From a virus, in IMG/VR virus record IMGVR_UViG_3300046171_000025, positions 1 through 31,604 of that record: DNA of 31,604 nt, one strand, 5' to 3'. A program made the translations under genes and the position numbers. Under the pieces are notes generated by a model. It made no database searches and was not told the origin of the DNA. It saw only the letters and a list, made by a program, of their open reading frames with translations. Positions 1 through 7,295 of the stretch are shown piece by piece. Position 1 is the stretch's first letter, and each line of letters starts with the position of its first letter.

Positions 1-2
1 TC

Positions 3-392
3 TTATACTGTTGTTGATGTTAATGCACCAGTACCTTGTACTGAAACACTTGCTTCAACTAATCCATCAAATGATGCACTTCTTGAAACACCAGTAACAA
101 TAGCTGAACCAGTATAATAAGTATCACCTGCTGTATCTCCTTCAGGATATACATTAAGAGTTACTTCTGAGCCAATGGTTAAAGCACCTTGACCACTAGT
201 ATCAGTCTCATCCCAAAATACATCTAAACTTCCTGAGAAAGAAGTCAATGATGATTTATATGTTCTAGCAGAATCACCCATTGAAGTATCTTCTAAAGTA
301 TCAGCAGATTCTTCAATAGAATAAGACCTAATCTCAGCTACAGCATTAGAACCGACTTTTACAGTTCCTTCACTTCCTTTATGTGTCGCCAT
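3..392 (-). CDS. Major tail tube protein (gpV-like)
   Basis: This 129-aa protein is rich in Ser, Thr and Gly and reads as a small beta-sandwich tail tube subunit. The start MATHKGSEGTVKVG, the central strand SLTSFSGSLDVFWDETD and the end LVEASVSVQGTGAL fit phage major tail proteins, which polymerise into the tube around the tape measure. It lies just after a gpU-like terminator, as V follows U in lambda. The ATG at 392 has a GAGG about 7 nt upstream, inside the end of the overlapping 55-aa gene. The stop lies at 3-5, so the gene is complete. If the genome is circular, the next gene is the tail chaperone starting at 31604. The call rests on fold-like composition and gene order, not on catalytic motifs. 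Confidence 0.8.
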   Translation of the reverse strand: MATHKGSEGTVKVGSNAVAEIRSYSIEESADTLEDTSMGDSARTYKSSLTSFSGSLDVFWDETDTSGQGALTIGSEVTLNVYPEGDTAGDTYYTGSAIVTGVSRSASFDGLVEASVSVQGTGALTSTTV

Positions 393-546
393 TTTCTACC
401 TCGTCTTTCGACTTTTTCTTAGAAGAAGATTTAATTTTATCTTGCGAATGGACTGCTTCCTCTTTCCAGCCCTTTTTCTTCATTGACTCAACCTGAGTAG
501 GATGAGCTATTACAGAACTTTTGCCATTTGGACTAATTAATTTCAT
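379..546 (-). CDS. Small basic phage protein, 55 aa
   Basis: This ORF encodes 55 aa beginning MKLISPNGKSSVIAHPTQVE, followed by a GW motif and a lysine/serine-rich tail (SSSKKKSKDE). The ATG at 546 has a clear TAGGAG site 6 nt upstream, and the stop overlaps the first codons of the tail tube gene. The pattern of SPNG near the start and a GW about 25 residues later recurs in small proteins encoded among phage head and tail genes. Their function is unknown to me, so I assign none. It fills the only gap between the gpU-like and tube genes. The strong ribosome site and tight overlap make it a likely real gene. Confidence 0.72.
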   Translation of the reverse strand: MKLISPNGKSSVIAHPTQVESMKKKGWKEEAVHSQDKIKSSSKKKSKDEVENGDT

Positions 547-555
547 AATTGTCTC

Positions 556-996
556 CTATACTGCTACGTCAGGATTAGTTTCCTGAACGTAATAATTTGC
601 TAAGAAGGTTAAACTCACATATCCAAGTGGTTTTTCACCTTCACCATTAAACTCTATTTCTGTTGATTCTAAATAGCAATCTTTAGCTAATCCATCTAAA
701 GTTCTATCTGCTGCTATTGCTTCTTCAACTTCTTTTGATATTGTATCAATAGTATCATCAAAGTCACTAGTAGCTTTTGCATATCCTTCAACGACTACTG
801 ACAATTCTCTACTCATAACTCTATCAGTGCCTATCACTATAGGTTCAGATGTTTCTGACTTAGTATAGATAACTAATGCTGGTACTGTCTCTAATGGATA
901 AACCCTTGACTCATAAACTCTTGAACCAGTTGTAGTTAAACCAGTTAAAGTGGTTCCAAACTTTTCTCTTATTTGTTGTCTTATATGATTTGCCAT
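556..996 (-). CDS. Tail terminator / minor tail protein U-like
   Basis: This 146-aa protein begins MANHIRQQIREKFGTTLTGL, has a central VYPLETVPALVIYTKSE segment and ends with a strand that includes PLGYVSLTFLANYYV. The layout (an N-terminal helix, a P-x-L-V-I-Y strand, then helix SKEVEEAIAADRTLDG and closing strands) matches the phage tail terminator family that includes lambda gpU. This protein caps the tail tube and joins it to the head. Position supports this: FII-like connectors are upstream and the tube gene is downstream. The ATG overlaps the stop of the preceding gene in a TAATG junction, implying coupled translation. Confidence 0.75.
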   Translation of the reverse strand: MANHIRQQIREKFGTTLTGLTTTGSRVYESRVYPLETVPALVIYTKSETSEPIVIGTDRVMSRELSVVVEGYAKATSDFDDTIDTISKEVEEAIAADRTLDGLAKDCYLESTEIEFNGEGEKPLGYVSLTFLANYYVQETNPDVAV

Positions 997-1346
997 TATA
1001 TTTCCTCTAACATTAATGCACTAAAACCTGTTCTATCTGCTTGTATATTAACAACAGTATAGCTTTGTGCTGCTTTGAGTATATTACCATTTGTATCTTT
1101 AATTGCAGATACATCTAATCTATTTCCAAATGCAATATTTGGTACGTCTATAGTTCTGCAATAGGCTATTGGTTTTAATGCTTCTACACCAATGCCTTCT
1201 TCTTGTTCTACATATTCATTATTTAAAATAATATTAATTGTTGTAGAAGTACCATTGTTTGTATAAACAGCAGATACTCCATGACCAAAATTAATATCTA
1301 AATATCCAGCCATATCTAATTCAGTTTCTAATCTAAATTGAGACAT
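996..1346 (-). CDS. Head-tail connector, gpFII-like, copy 2
   Basis: This 116-aa protein shows the pattern FGHGVSAVY near residue 21, then TTINIILNNEY, a CRTIDVPNI segment and a C-terminal VVNIQADRTGFSALMLEE. This resembles lambda FII-type head-tail joining proteins, small beta barrels at the connector that receive the tail. The gene upstream (1346-1750) has the same motifs in the same order, so the two are probably paralogues from a tandem duplication. Start and stop codons overlap those of its neighbours. Which copy plays the FII role is unclear; one may act as an adaptor or stopper. Confidence 0.65.
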   Translation of the reverse strand: MSQFRLETELDMAGYLDINFGHGVSAVYTNNGTSTTINIILNNEYVEQEEGIGVEALKPIAYCRTIDVPNIAFGNRLDVSAIKDTNGNILKAAQSYTVVNIQADRTGFSALMLEEI

Positions 1347-1750
1347 TATTGTTCCTCTAAAACTAATGAAACTAATCCTGTATTATCAGGTTCTACTGTT
1401 TTTACTAAGAATGTAGTTTCAGGTTTAAGAACACTTCCTTTATCAGTTGTTATTGCATCAACAACTAATTTATCTTCTTGAGATATATAGGGTACATCAG
1501 ATGATTTAATTATTGCTCTAGGTTGATAACCAGCAACAGGAACAGTACCACCTTCAATATTGAAATATTCTTGGTCTATTATGATATTAACACTATAGGC
1601 ATCTCCTGAATCAATATCAAACCAAGTATCAATAAATCCTTGTCTTGAATCCCATAACGATGCTTGAACTTCAAAGAAAGTGGCAGTAACACCATGACCT
1701 GTTGTTGTATCAACATAGGCGTTAAAATCTAATGCACTCTCTAAAGGCAT
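1346..1750 (-). CDS. Head-tail connector, gpFII-like, copy 1
   Basis: This 134-aa protein carries TGHGVTATFF (about residues 17-26), YSVNIIIDQEY, IKSSDVPYIS and a closing VEPDNTGLVSLVLEE. It shares these blocks with the gene directly downstream but has about 18 extra residues after the GHGV block (WDSRQGFIDTWFDIDSGD). The family resembles lambda gpFII-type joining proteins that complete the head for tail attachment. The start at 1750 lies 3 nt after the stop of the small head-region gene. The paralogy is directly visible; the family assignment is moderately supported by motif and position. Confidence 0.65.
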   Translation of the reverse strand: MPLESALDFNAYVDTTTGHGVTATFFEVQASLWDSRQGFIDTWFDIDSGDAYSVNIIIDQEYFNIEGGTVPVAGYQPRAIIKSSDVPYISQEDKLVVDAITTDKGSVLKPETTFLVKTVEPDNTGLVSLVLEEQ

Positions 1751-1753
1751 GAT

Positions 1754-1969
1754 TTATTTTTTAGCTCTTGTTTTTGGAGCTTTTGTTTTTGAAGTTTTTA
1801 AACCTACGCTTCTATCTTGTTTTTCAGCTTTAGGCTTACCTACATGAACTTCAGCTTTACCATATCCACATAAAGCATGACCTTCATGTTCAGGTAATTC
1901 AACTATATCGCCAGCATGAACTTTAGAACCACCAGCCATTGTATCAGTTAATATTTTATATTTTTTCAT
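1754..1969 (-). CDS. Small protein following the capsid gene, 71 aa
   Basis: From the ATG at 1969 the product is 71 aa, beginning MKKYKILTDTMAGGSKVHAG, with DIVELPEHEGHALCGYGKAEV and then a Lys/Thr-rich tail (TSKTKAPKTRAKK). Short proteins of this kind often follow capsid genes in tailed phages; the basic tail could bind DNA or another head protein, but this is speculation. An upstream in-frame ATG at 2011 would add 14 residues. That stretch is an 18-nt perfect hairpin (1979-1996) and lacks a good ribosome site, so I prefer the internal start. Neither start has a strong Shine-Dalgarno match. Confidence 0.6.
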   Translation of the reverse strand: MKKYKILTDTMAGGSKVHAGDIVELPEHEGHALCGYGKAEVHVGKPKAEKQDRSVGLKTSKTKAPKTRAKK

Positions 1970-1978
1970 TTCTAAGTT

Positions 1979-1996
1979 GGGGGTATTGCTACCCCC
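1979..1996 (-). other. GC-rich hairpin with GCAA loop after the capsid gene
   Basis: The transcript reads GGGGGTA-GCAA-TACCCCC, a perfect 7-bp stem closed by a GNRA-type tetraloop. It lies 23 nt after the capsid stop in otherwise AT-rich DNA. No T-run follows on the transcribed strand, so it is not a standard intrinsic terminator. It may protect the 3' end of the capsid mRNA, act as a processing site, or damp translation of the next gene. Confidence 0.7.
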
Positions 1997-2018
1997 ATTC
2001 CATTTAAGCATCAGTTAA

Positions 2019-4586
2019 TTAGTCGCTTGATTTACAGAAAGATACTGCATGTCTTACAGCAACATCAACAGTTTGTAGAGCAACAATTCTTACTCCACCT
2101 GAAGTTGATAATGCATAAGGGTCAACAGTAATATCTAGTCCACCATACATACCAATTAATAAGTCTGCAAAGTTACCAAAGTAGAAATCACCACTTGTTA
2201 CTTGATTACTTCTAACAACATTATAACCATTCATAGTGTTATCAGGAGATACAACAAACTGAGCAGTACCAGTAGCCTTTTCAGTTGTTTTTAAAGTACC
2301 AAAATCAGCAGGTCTACAGATGTAAGCTAAAGAACCAGTTAAAGCATTGTCGTTAGCTACAGCACTTTCCATAGCTACAATCTCAGCCCATGTTGGGTTA
2401 GCAGCAGCAAAAGTTGTAGTGTTAATACCTGAAGTACTAGCAATACCTGTTGGTTGACCACTTGAACCTGAACCAGCTAAAGCACCTAAATCAATAGCAG
2501 TAGCTATAGATTTTGTTAGGTCGTCTCTGATTAAGTTCTCAACATCTAATGATGATTGTTGTAATAAGAGTCTTGTTGCATCAGTAAAAGCACCAATTAC
2601 TTTTGGTGACATAGTAACTGAACCTGAAGTGAATTCACTTTCAGAAGCAGCAGTACCTTCAGTTGCAATCCAACCAGCAGATGAAGCAGCAGTTTTCTTA
2701 GGAATTACAACATTACCTTGTAATCCTCTTAACATTGTTGCTCCAGCTTGCATTACTGAAGATTCGTTTCTTAATACATCAATAAAATCGCCACCTCTGT
2801 AATCTTCAGCTATTAAAGTTGAATCATCAGAAGAGTTGATGTCTCTTTTGCCCCAAGTTCTTAGGACTTCAGCAGGCAACATGATACCTTGAGCATCTTT
2901 ACCATACTGTCTAGCAGCTTCAGCAGAACATTCAAATTCAAATTCTGCATCTCTTTGTGCTTGTCTGTCAGATGGGTTAGCCATAGCTCTAATAGCTTTT
3001 ACTAGGCTAAATTCTCTTACTTCTTCTTTAGTCATGCCGATTTCTGAAGGAGTTTCTAAAGGAGTGTTGTTAGAAATGTTTTCTAATAAAATTCCTCTAA
3101 ATTCTGCAACAGAGATACCATCAGCAATCGCTTTGTCAGCTAAATCTCTTTTGTTGTGCTTAACAGCTAAATCAATAATTTCTTTTGAATTTCTTTTGAA
3201 TTCAGCTTTAGCATCTTCAACAGTTTGAGCTCTAACTTCGTCAAGATTAATATCTTGTTTCTTTTCGTTTTCCATTAGTTTTACCTCAATGTTATTATTT
3301 TGTTTATCTTTACTACGACCAACACCAACAAGTCTTGACTGGTCAGCAGGAACACTTACAGAAGATACTTCCATAGGAGTCCATTGAGCTTTGTAGTAAG
3401 TCTCATTGTCTTGTTCATAGCGTTCTAGTTTATCGATTCGATATCCGACTGATATATTCATGCGTATACCATCTTTTACATCTTCAAATACTTCACGAGC
3501 TAAAGCAGATTTTCCAAATCTAACTACAGCAGTTGTCCTCTTTGCTGTCTCATCTAATTTGAATTCTTCAATCACACCAATTTGCTTAGTCATATCATGG
3601 TCAAGCAATAATGGTGCTCTTCCTGAATTTATAAACTCCATGTTTATATCTCCAGCAGAATGTCCTAGCACTTCCATGCCAAAACTTCTTTCAACAGGTT
3701 CTTCAGAAGAAACACCTACACGAACCATTCTTTTGTCCTCATCAAGATAAGAATGTTTAGATAAATCAATAGTTCTATATTTCATAGGCATATCAATTAC
3801 CTTTCTTTCCTCATCTGATTCAGACATAGAAACTTCGTCAGTCATTTCTACTTCTTCACCTTCATGTTCTACATCCTCATGCTTTGCAAATTCAACGATA
3901 ACTTTATCATCAGTTTCACTCACATTAAGGATATGTCTATCTTCTTTATTCATAGCTTTCTCCTCTTTATTTTTAGTTGATAAAGGATGTCCTTCAGGTA
4001 GTAGGTCTGTATCATGTTTGCCACTTCTGAACTTACCATTTCTTAAAGCAAATAAGAAACTGTTAATTCTAGCAGCTGCCCATTGTTCAGGACTACTCAC
4101 TGTTGGTCTGACTGAAGCTGGATTAGTTTTATATGCACCAATCCCTCTTTCATAAACTTTTGATAGTGTTGATACGTTAGTTCTTTTTGACTTAACATCA
4201 CCAACTTCTTCATTATGTTCTTCTACTTTATTCTTAATCATTTCAAGAGCCTTACCTGATACTGCTCTTTCTTCTTCTTTTTTCATTTGATTTACTTTTG
4301 TTTCTGACCACTTATAACCAGCATCACCACCCCATAATGCCCAAGCTATTCTGCCATTAGAAGGATAACCTTCTTCACCAGCGTTAAAACCTTTTGCTTG
4401 TTTATCTACTTCATGTCTTGAGAAATAGCTATACATTCTTTTTATAGTTTCATCAGATAGGTTTTCATTAGCTACTATTTGTCTTGCTCTTACAGCACCA
4501 ACTCTAGTACCACCACGACCAAACTCTTCTCTCCAGTCCAAACCCTTTTGAGCTTCGACCTTCATTCCTTCAGTTGGTCTAGCCAT
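2019..4586 (-). CDS. HK97-type prohead protease / major capsid fusion polyprotein
   Basis: Numbered from the upstream GTG at 4604 (861 aa), an N-terminal region carries EGYPSNGRIAWALWGGDAGY (about 79-97). A second conserved block, ARINSFLFALRNGKFRSGKH, falls near 178-197. A U35/S78-type protease domain follows (about 273-430) with candidate catalytic His336 in LLLDHD and Ser385 in NISVGY. A helical linker (about 445-545) resembles a scaffolding/delta domain, and the C-terminal part (about 550-861) is an HK97-fold capsid protein. The protease should cleave itself and the delta-like region during assembly. I choose ATG 4586 because GGGGAAGAGGAAG lies just upstream and it overlaps the portal stop; the product is then 855 aa. 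Protease-capsid fusions are known, but the two extra N-terminal blocks are unusual. Confidence 0.88.
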   Translation of the reverse strand: MARPTEGMKVEAQKGLDWREEFGRGGTRVGAVRARQIVANENLSDETIKRMYSYFSRHEVDKQAKGFNAGEEGYPSNGRIAWALWGGDAGYKWSETKVNQMKKEEERAVSGKALEMIKNKVEEHNEEVGDVKSKRTNVSTLSKVYERGIGAYKTNPASVRPTVSSPEQWAAARINSFLFALRNGKFRSGKHDTDLLPEGHPLSTKNKEEKAMNKEDRHILNVSETDDKVIVEFAKHEDVEHEGEEVEMTDEVSMSESDEERKVIDMPMKYRTIDLSKHSYLDEDKRMVRVGVSSEEPVERSFGMEVLGHSAGDINMEFINSGRAPLLLDHDMTKQIGVIEEFKLDETAKRTTAVVRFGKSALAREVFEDVKDGIRMNISVGYRIDKLERYEQDNETYYKAQWTPMEVSSVSVPADQSRLVGVGRSKDKQNNNIEVKLMENEKKQDINLDEVRAQTVEDAKAEFKRNSKEIIDLAVKHNKRDLADKAIADGISVAEFRGILLENISNNTPLETPSEIGMTKEEVREFSLVKAIRAMANPSDRQAQRDAEFEFECSAEAARQYGKDAQGIMLPAEVLRTWGKRDINSSDDSTLIAEDYRGGDFIDVLRNESSVMQAGATMLRGLQGNVVIPKKTAASSAGWIATEGTAASESEFTSGSVTMSPKVIGAFTDATRLLLQQSSLDVENLIRDDLTKSIATAIDLGALAGSGSSGQPTGIASTSGINTTTFAAANPTWAEIVAMESAVANDNALTGSLAYICRPADFGTLKTTEKATGTAQFVVSPDNTMNGYNVVRSNQVTSGDFYFGNFADLLIGMYGGLDITVDPYALSTSGGVRIVALQTVDVAVRHAVSFCKSSD

Positions 4587-6075
4587 CGTCTTCCTCTTCC
4601 CCACCTTGTATCTTAGCTTCTACAGGTAATTTTTGACCAAATGGTTGATAAGCTAATTCAATATCATATTGTTTAGCCAATTCTATTTCTTTTTGATGTT
4701 GTTCAAATAGTTCTTCAGTATCTCTACCATAAGAAGCAGAAATATCAGAATAGGTAAGTGTTCCATTTTGTAAACCTATTACATTAGCTTGCATTTCTTT
4801 TAGTGGGTCAATCCAAGCAAAACTTCTTGGAATGTAATTTACTGACCTAGCAAACTTATCATATTTACCCATTGGTAAATTGATATATCCAGTTGATATA
4901 GCCATTTCTAACCATGATTGGAATACTGGATTTACAAAATGCTCAATTACAAATTGTTGATATATCTGATACATACTTCTATCTTCTAAAGCACCTTGTC
5001 TTATAGAAGAATAATTAACTGAAGTTAAATCATTAGATAATGAATGATAAGAAATATTTAAACCTGATGCGATACTTCTTAAAACACTAGTTGTAAAAGA
5101 ATCAAAAGCAGATGTTGGATGGGTGGGGTCAAATGCTTTGAAGTCCATACCTTGAGGTAGTTGCTCAAATACACCAGCTTGAGCGTTCATTGTTGGATTA
5201 AATGTATCTTCGTATTCACCATCGCCAACATAGCCATCACCATCAGGTGAGGTAAAGAAACCCATCTTAGATGCACCAACTCTAGCTGCAACTATCTCAG
5301 CTTCTAAATAACCATTTAACATTTTCACATTAGCCATAGCTGTAGCAACCAAAGAAACACCTCTAGTTTGTTCTGCTCTAGTAGGTAGGTAAGCATGGAT
5401 AATCTCATCAGCAGGTACTCTAATGTGTTGTGCTTGACTTAAATAAACTCTATCGTAGGGATGGTCTTTATATAAATGATAAGCAACTGGTCTGTCATAC
5501 TTATCTACTTCAACACCCATTTTGATTCTATTGCCAGTAGCTTTATAAACATCATTTTTATTTTCATCTAAATGGTCTGCTTCTAAAAACTGTAACTGGA
5601 AACCAAAAGGCGAATTGCTGTCTTTTATTTTCCTGATTAATACTTCACCATCTCTACATAGTGATTCAACAAATATTTTCTGACAATCTAAGAATGATAG
5701 TCTGCCATTAGTTGTACAACTTCCGACTTGACCCCATTCTCTCCAAGCACGTTCAATGAGCAGGTTAGCTCCAATGTCTAAAGAACCATTATCGTTCCTA
5801 GCCTTAGAGCTAACTCTTATGCCATGCTTACCGATAACATTAGATACCATCAGGTTTAAGTATCTAGCAATATAGCTATCGTTTCTTGCTAATTCTCTTG
5901 CTCTATCTCTTAGAATTCTTATGTTATCTTTTATTTCAGCATCAGCACTTGTAGATGTGGTAACAAAATCTGCAAACAATCTTCCAGTGTTAGCTCCTGT
6001 ATAGCTTCTTCTATATGCTTGTCTTTTCTTTTTCTTAGGTTCGTTAATGCCTAATATTCTGTTATACCATGCCAT
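4579..6075 (-). CDS. Portal protein, lambda family (gpB-like)
   Basis: This 498-aa protein begins MAWYNRILGINEPKKKKRQA. It contains RARELARNDSYIARYLNLMV (about 57-76), then NVIGKHGIRV, the WREWGQVG segment and a long region with RIASGLNISYHSLSNDLTSV-type sequence (SIASGLNISYHSLSNDL, YSSIRQGALEDR). These are hallmarks of the lambda-type portal family, the dodecameric ring at the capsid vertex through which DNA is packaged and the tail attached. Length fits the family. It starts in a TAATG junction with the gpW-like gene and overlaps the capsid polyprotein start, indicating one late operon. Confidence 0.93.
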   Translation of the reverse strand: MAWYNRILGINEPKKKKRQAYRRSYTGANTGRLFADFVTTSTSADAEIKDNIRILRDRARELARNDSYIARYLNLMVSNVIGKHGIRVSSKARNDNGSLDIGANLLIERAWREWGQVGSCTTNGRLSFLDCQKIFVESLCRDGEVLIRKIKDSNSPFGFQLQFLEADHLDENKNDVYKATGNRIKMGVEVDKYDRPVAYHLYKDHPYDRVYLSQAQHIRVPADEIIHAYLPTRAEQTRGVSLVATAMANVKMLNGYLEAEIVAARVGASKMGFFTSPDGDGYVGDGEYEDTFNPTMNAQAGVFEQLPQGMDFKAFDPTHPTSAFDSFTTSVLRSIASGLNISYHSLSNDLTSVNYSSIRQGALEDRSMYQIYQQFVIEHFVNPVFQSWLEMAISTGYINLPMGKYDKFARSVNYIPRSFAWIDPLKEMQANVIGLQNGTLTYSDISASYGRDTEELFEQHQKEIELAKQYDIELAYQPFGQKLPVEAKIQGGEEEDDG

Positions 6076-6692
6076 TATGTGTAACTCTTAGGAGTTGAGC
6101 CAGCAACTTTACCAAAGTTTACTTTAATAGTATTTCCTGACCCACGTTTATTTTTAATTCTTTGTATTTTAACTTCTTTAAGATATTCAGCTTTGTATCT
6201 ATCTCTAAAAGTTAATAGTTCGTCTATAGACATTCTTGATAATGACCTACCAGCTATAGACATAGATGATTGGTCAATATTTGCTCTGTTCTCAATAACT
6301 GCTTCAATGCTATCTAAAACAATCTTTGCATGACTTCTAACTGAAGCAGATGTAGTTGCATAATTATCTTGAACTTCTACAAAACCTTCTTCTAATTTAA
6401 CTCTTGCAGAATCAGAAGTTCTAGTTATATAAGAAACCCAATTGTAATTACCTTTTGCATAAGAAGATGTATTAGTAGCTTCGATTAGGTAAGTGTCACC
6501 TGACTCAGTTGCAGTTAATGTAAAGTTAGAAGCAGTGCTTCCATCTACAAGATTAAATTCATAAGATAATGAATAATCTGCTACTGGATAATCGTTAGCT
6601 AAATCTTCTCTTTTCCATGCCCAATAGTCTCCTAACTGAAGTTCAGTAGGAACTTGGGGTGGATAATTTGTTGAATCAAATTTGTTGCTCAA
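6075..6692 (-). CDS. gpW-like head-completion protein with N-terminal beta domain
   Basis: The 205-aa product begins MSNKFDSTNYPPQVPTELQL, with an Ig-like beta-rich N-terminal part (about 1-115) and a helical C-terminal part (about 120-205). The C-terminal part contains SIDELLTFRDRYKAEYLKEV, which resembles gpW-type proteins. In lambda, W sits between the terminase A and portal B genes; the position here is the same apart from the inserted cassette. gpW plugs the portal after packaging. The start is a TTG at 6692 supported by ATGAGG 7 nt upstream; no in-frame ATG offers a better choice. It is probably the first gene of the late operon. The N-terminal domain has no function I can assign. Confidence 0.65.
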   Translation of the reverse strand: MSNKFDSTNYPPQVPTELQLGDYWAWKREDLANDYPVADYSLSYEFNLVDGSTASNFTLTATESGDTYLIEATNTSSYAKGNYNWVSYITRTSDSARVKLEEGFVEVQDNYATTSASVRSHAKIVLDSIEAVIENRANIDQSSMSIAGRSLSRMSIDELLTFRDRYKAEYLKEVKIQRIKNKRGSGNTIKVNFGKVAGSTPKSYT

Positions 6693-6713
6693 GCAAAAAC
6701 CTCATAAATGTTT

Positions 6714-6759
6714 TAGATATATCTACATCTAACACTAATGTGCATTAGGCTCTTGTCAA
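6714..6759 (-). promoter_or_regulatory. Probable late promoter region with two palindromes
   Basis: On the minus strand a perfect TTGACA (6754-6759) is followed 16-17 nt later by a weak -10 (TAGTGT/AGTGTT, 6731-6737). Between them sits CTAATG-CA-CATTAG (6735-6748), a 6+6 inverted repeat placed like an operator. A second, perfect 12-bp palindrome, TAGATATATCTA, occupies 6714-6725. The region lies just after the strong terminator and before the gpW-like gene, so it is the natural place for late transcription to start. The weak -10 suggests activation by a phage or host factor binding the palindromes. Confidence 0.5.
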
Positions 6760-6771
6760 TATTAAAAAGGG

Positions 6772-6804
6772 AAAAAATAAAAAAGGCTCAATTAAGAGCC
6801 TTTT
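6772..6804 (-). terminator. Strong intrinsic terminator
   Basis: On the transcribed strand AAAAGGCTC (6804-6796) pairs with GAGCCTTTT (6789-6781) around a TTAATT loop, giving a 9-bp stem that runs into TTATTTTTT (6780-6772). It follows the small gene ending at 6824 and is the only clear rho-independent terminator I found. It should end the early/middle unit and insulate it from the late promoter. Confidence 0.9.
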
Positions 6805-6823
6805 ATGATTTTGGTGGGATTTT

Positions 6824-7030
6824 TTAGTTTGTTGCTTTCACTGCAATAGCATCTGTTGGCAACTTTTCTAAAATTGTTTCATCTTTTGATAAAAATAAAC
6901 ACATACCTTTAGGTTTCATAATTGAATTTTGATAAAAGTATCCTTCTTCATCATGCATTAAACTAATACATGGGTCTCCTAGATACTTAACGATATCTAT
7001 TGTTTTTTTATTTATTGTTTCTGTTTTCAT
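6824..7030 (-). CDS. Small unknown protein, second gene of the inserted cassette (68 aa)
   Basis: From ATG 7030 the product is 68 aa, beginning MKTETINKKTIDIVKYLGDP, with CISLMHDEEGYFYQNSIMKP in the middle and an end at AIAVKATN. I do not recognise the family. The start is fixed by AAGGAG 6 nt upstream; the longer reading frame to 7054 would translate a leader that is copied, also untranslated, in front of the upstream gene. It lies between terL and the gpW-like gene, under promoter P1 and followed by the terminator at 6772-6804. This is the layout of a moron cassette, so it may serve the infected cell or early takeover rather than virion structure. Confidence 0.75.
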   Translation of the reverse strand: MKTETINKKTIDIVKYLGDPCISLMHDEEGYFYQNSIMKPKGMCLFLSKDETILEKLPTDAIAVKATN

Positions 7031-7031
7031 G

Positions 7032-7054
7032 TTTGACTCCTTTTTGTTTAACAT
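7032..7054 (-). repeat. 23-bp leader repeat, copy 2
   Basis: An exact 23-bp direct repeat of 7273-7295, carrying the AAAAAGGAGTC ribosome site and ATGTTAAAC leader. Each copy sits directly before the start of one cassette gene (7030 and 7271). This suggests the two genes arose by, or were joined through, duplication of a translation-initiation module. Confidence 0.9.
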
Positions 7055-7055
7055 A

Positions 7056-7271
7056 CTATTTATTATTAAGTTTCCATTCTATATTGTGATTGACTTGTCT
7101 TGTTACTTGATTAACTTCGTACACCTTACCAGTATGAATATGTTTGACATATCCAACTAAACCAGCTTCATCATCAGTAGTTGGCATATCGATAAACTCT
7201 CCTAAATAATTTGCTGGTGCAAAGTTTTCCATTTCTAGCATCATTTCTAATGTGCTTACTCTTGTTACCAT
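7056..7271 (-). CDS. Small unknown protein, first gene of the inserted cassette (71 aa)
   Basis: From ATG 7271 the product is 71 aa, beginning MVTRVSTLEMMLEMENFAPA, followed by a YLGEFIDMP segment and AGLVGYVKHIHTGKVYEVN. I do not recognise it. A frame open to 7310 would start inside the -10 box of P1, so the internal ATG with AAGGAG 7 nt upstream is the real start. The shared 23-bp leader and the sequences NYLGEF here and KYLGDP in the next gene hint at distant relatedness, though the proteins differ otherwise. It is the first gene after P1 and likely strongly expressed early. Confidence 0.75.
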   Translation of the reverse strand: MVTRVSTLEMMLEMENFAPANYLGEFIDMPTTDDEAGLVGYVKHIHTGKVYEVNQVTRQVNHNIEWKLNNK

Positions 7272-7272
7272 T

Positions 7273-7295
7273 TTTGACTCCTTTTTGTTTAACAT
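7273..7295 (-). repeat. 23-bp leader repeat, copy 1
   Basis: Identical to 7032-7054. It contains the ribosome site for the gene starting at 7271 and lies just downstream of the P1 -10 element, so it forms the 5' untranslated leader of the P1 transcript. Confidence 0.9.

Noticed and set aside
3034-3750. Plus-strand open frames antisense to the capsid polyprotein
   Set aside because: Shadows of the coding strand; no family features and no promoter or ribosome site.
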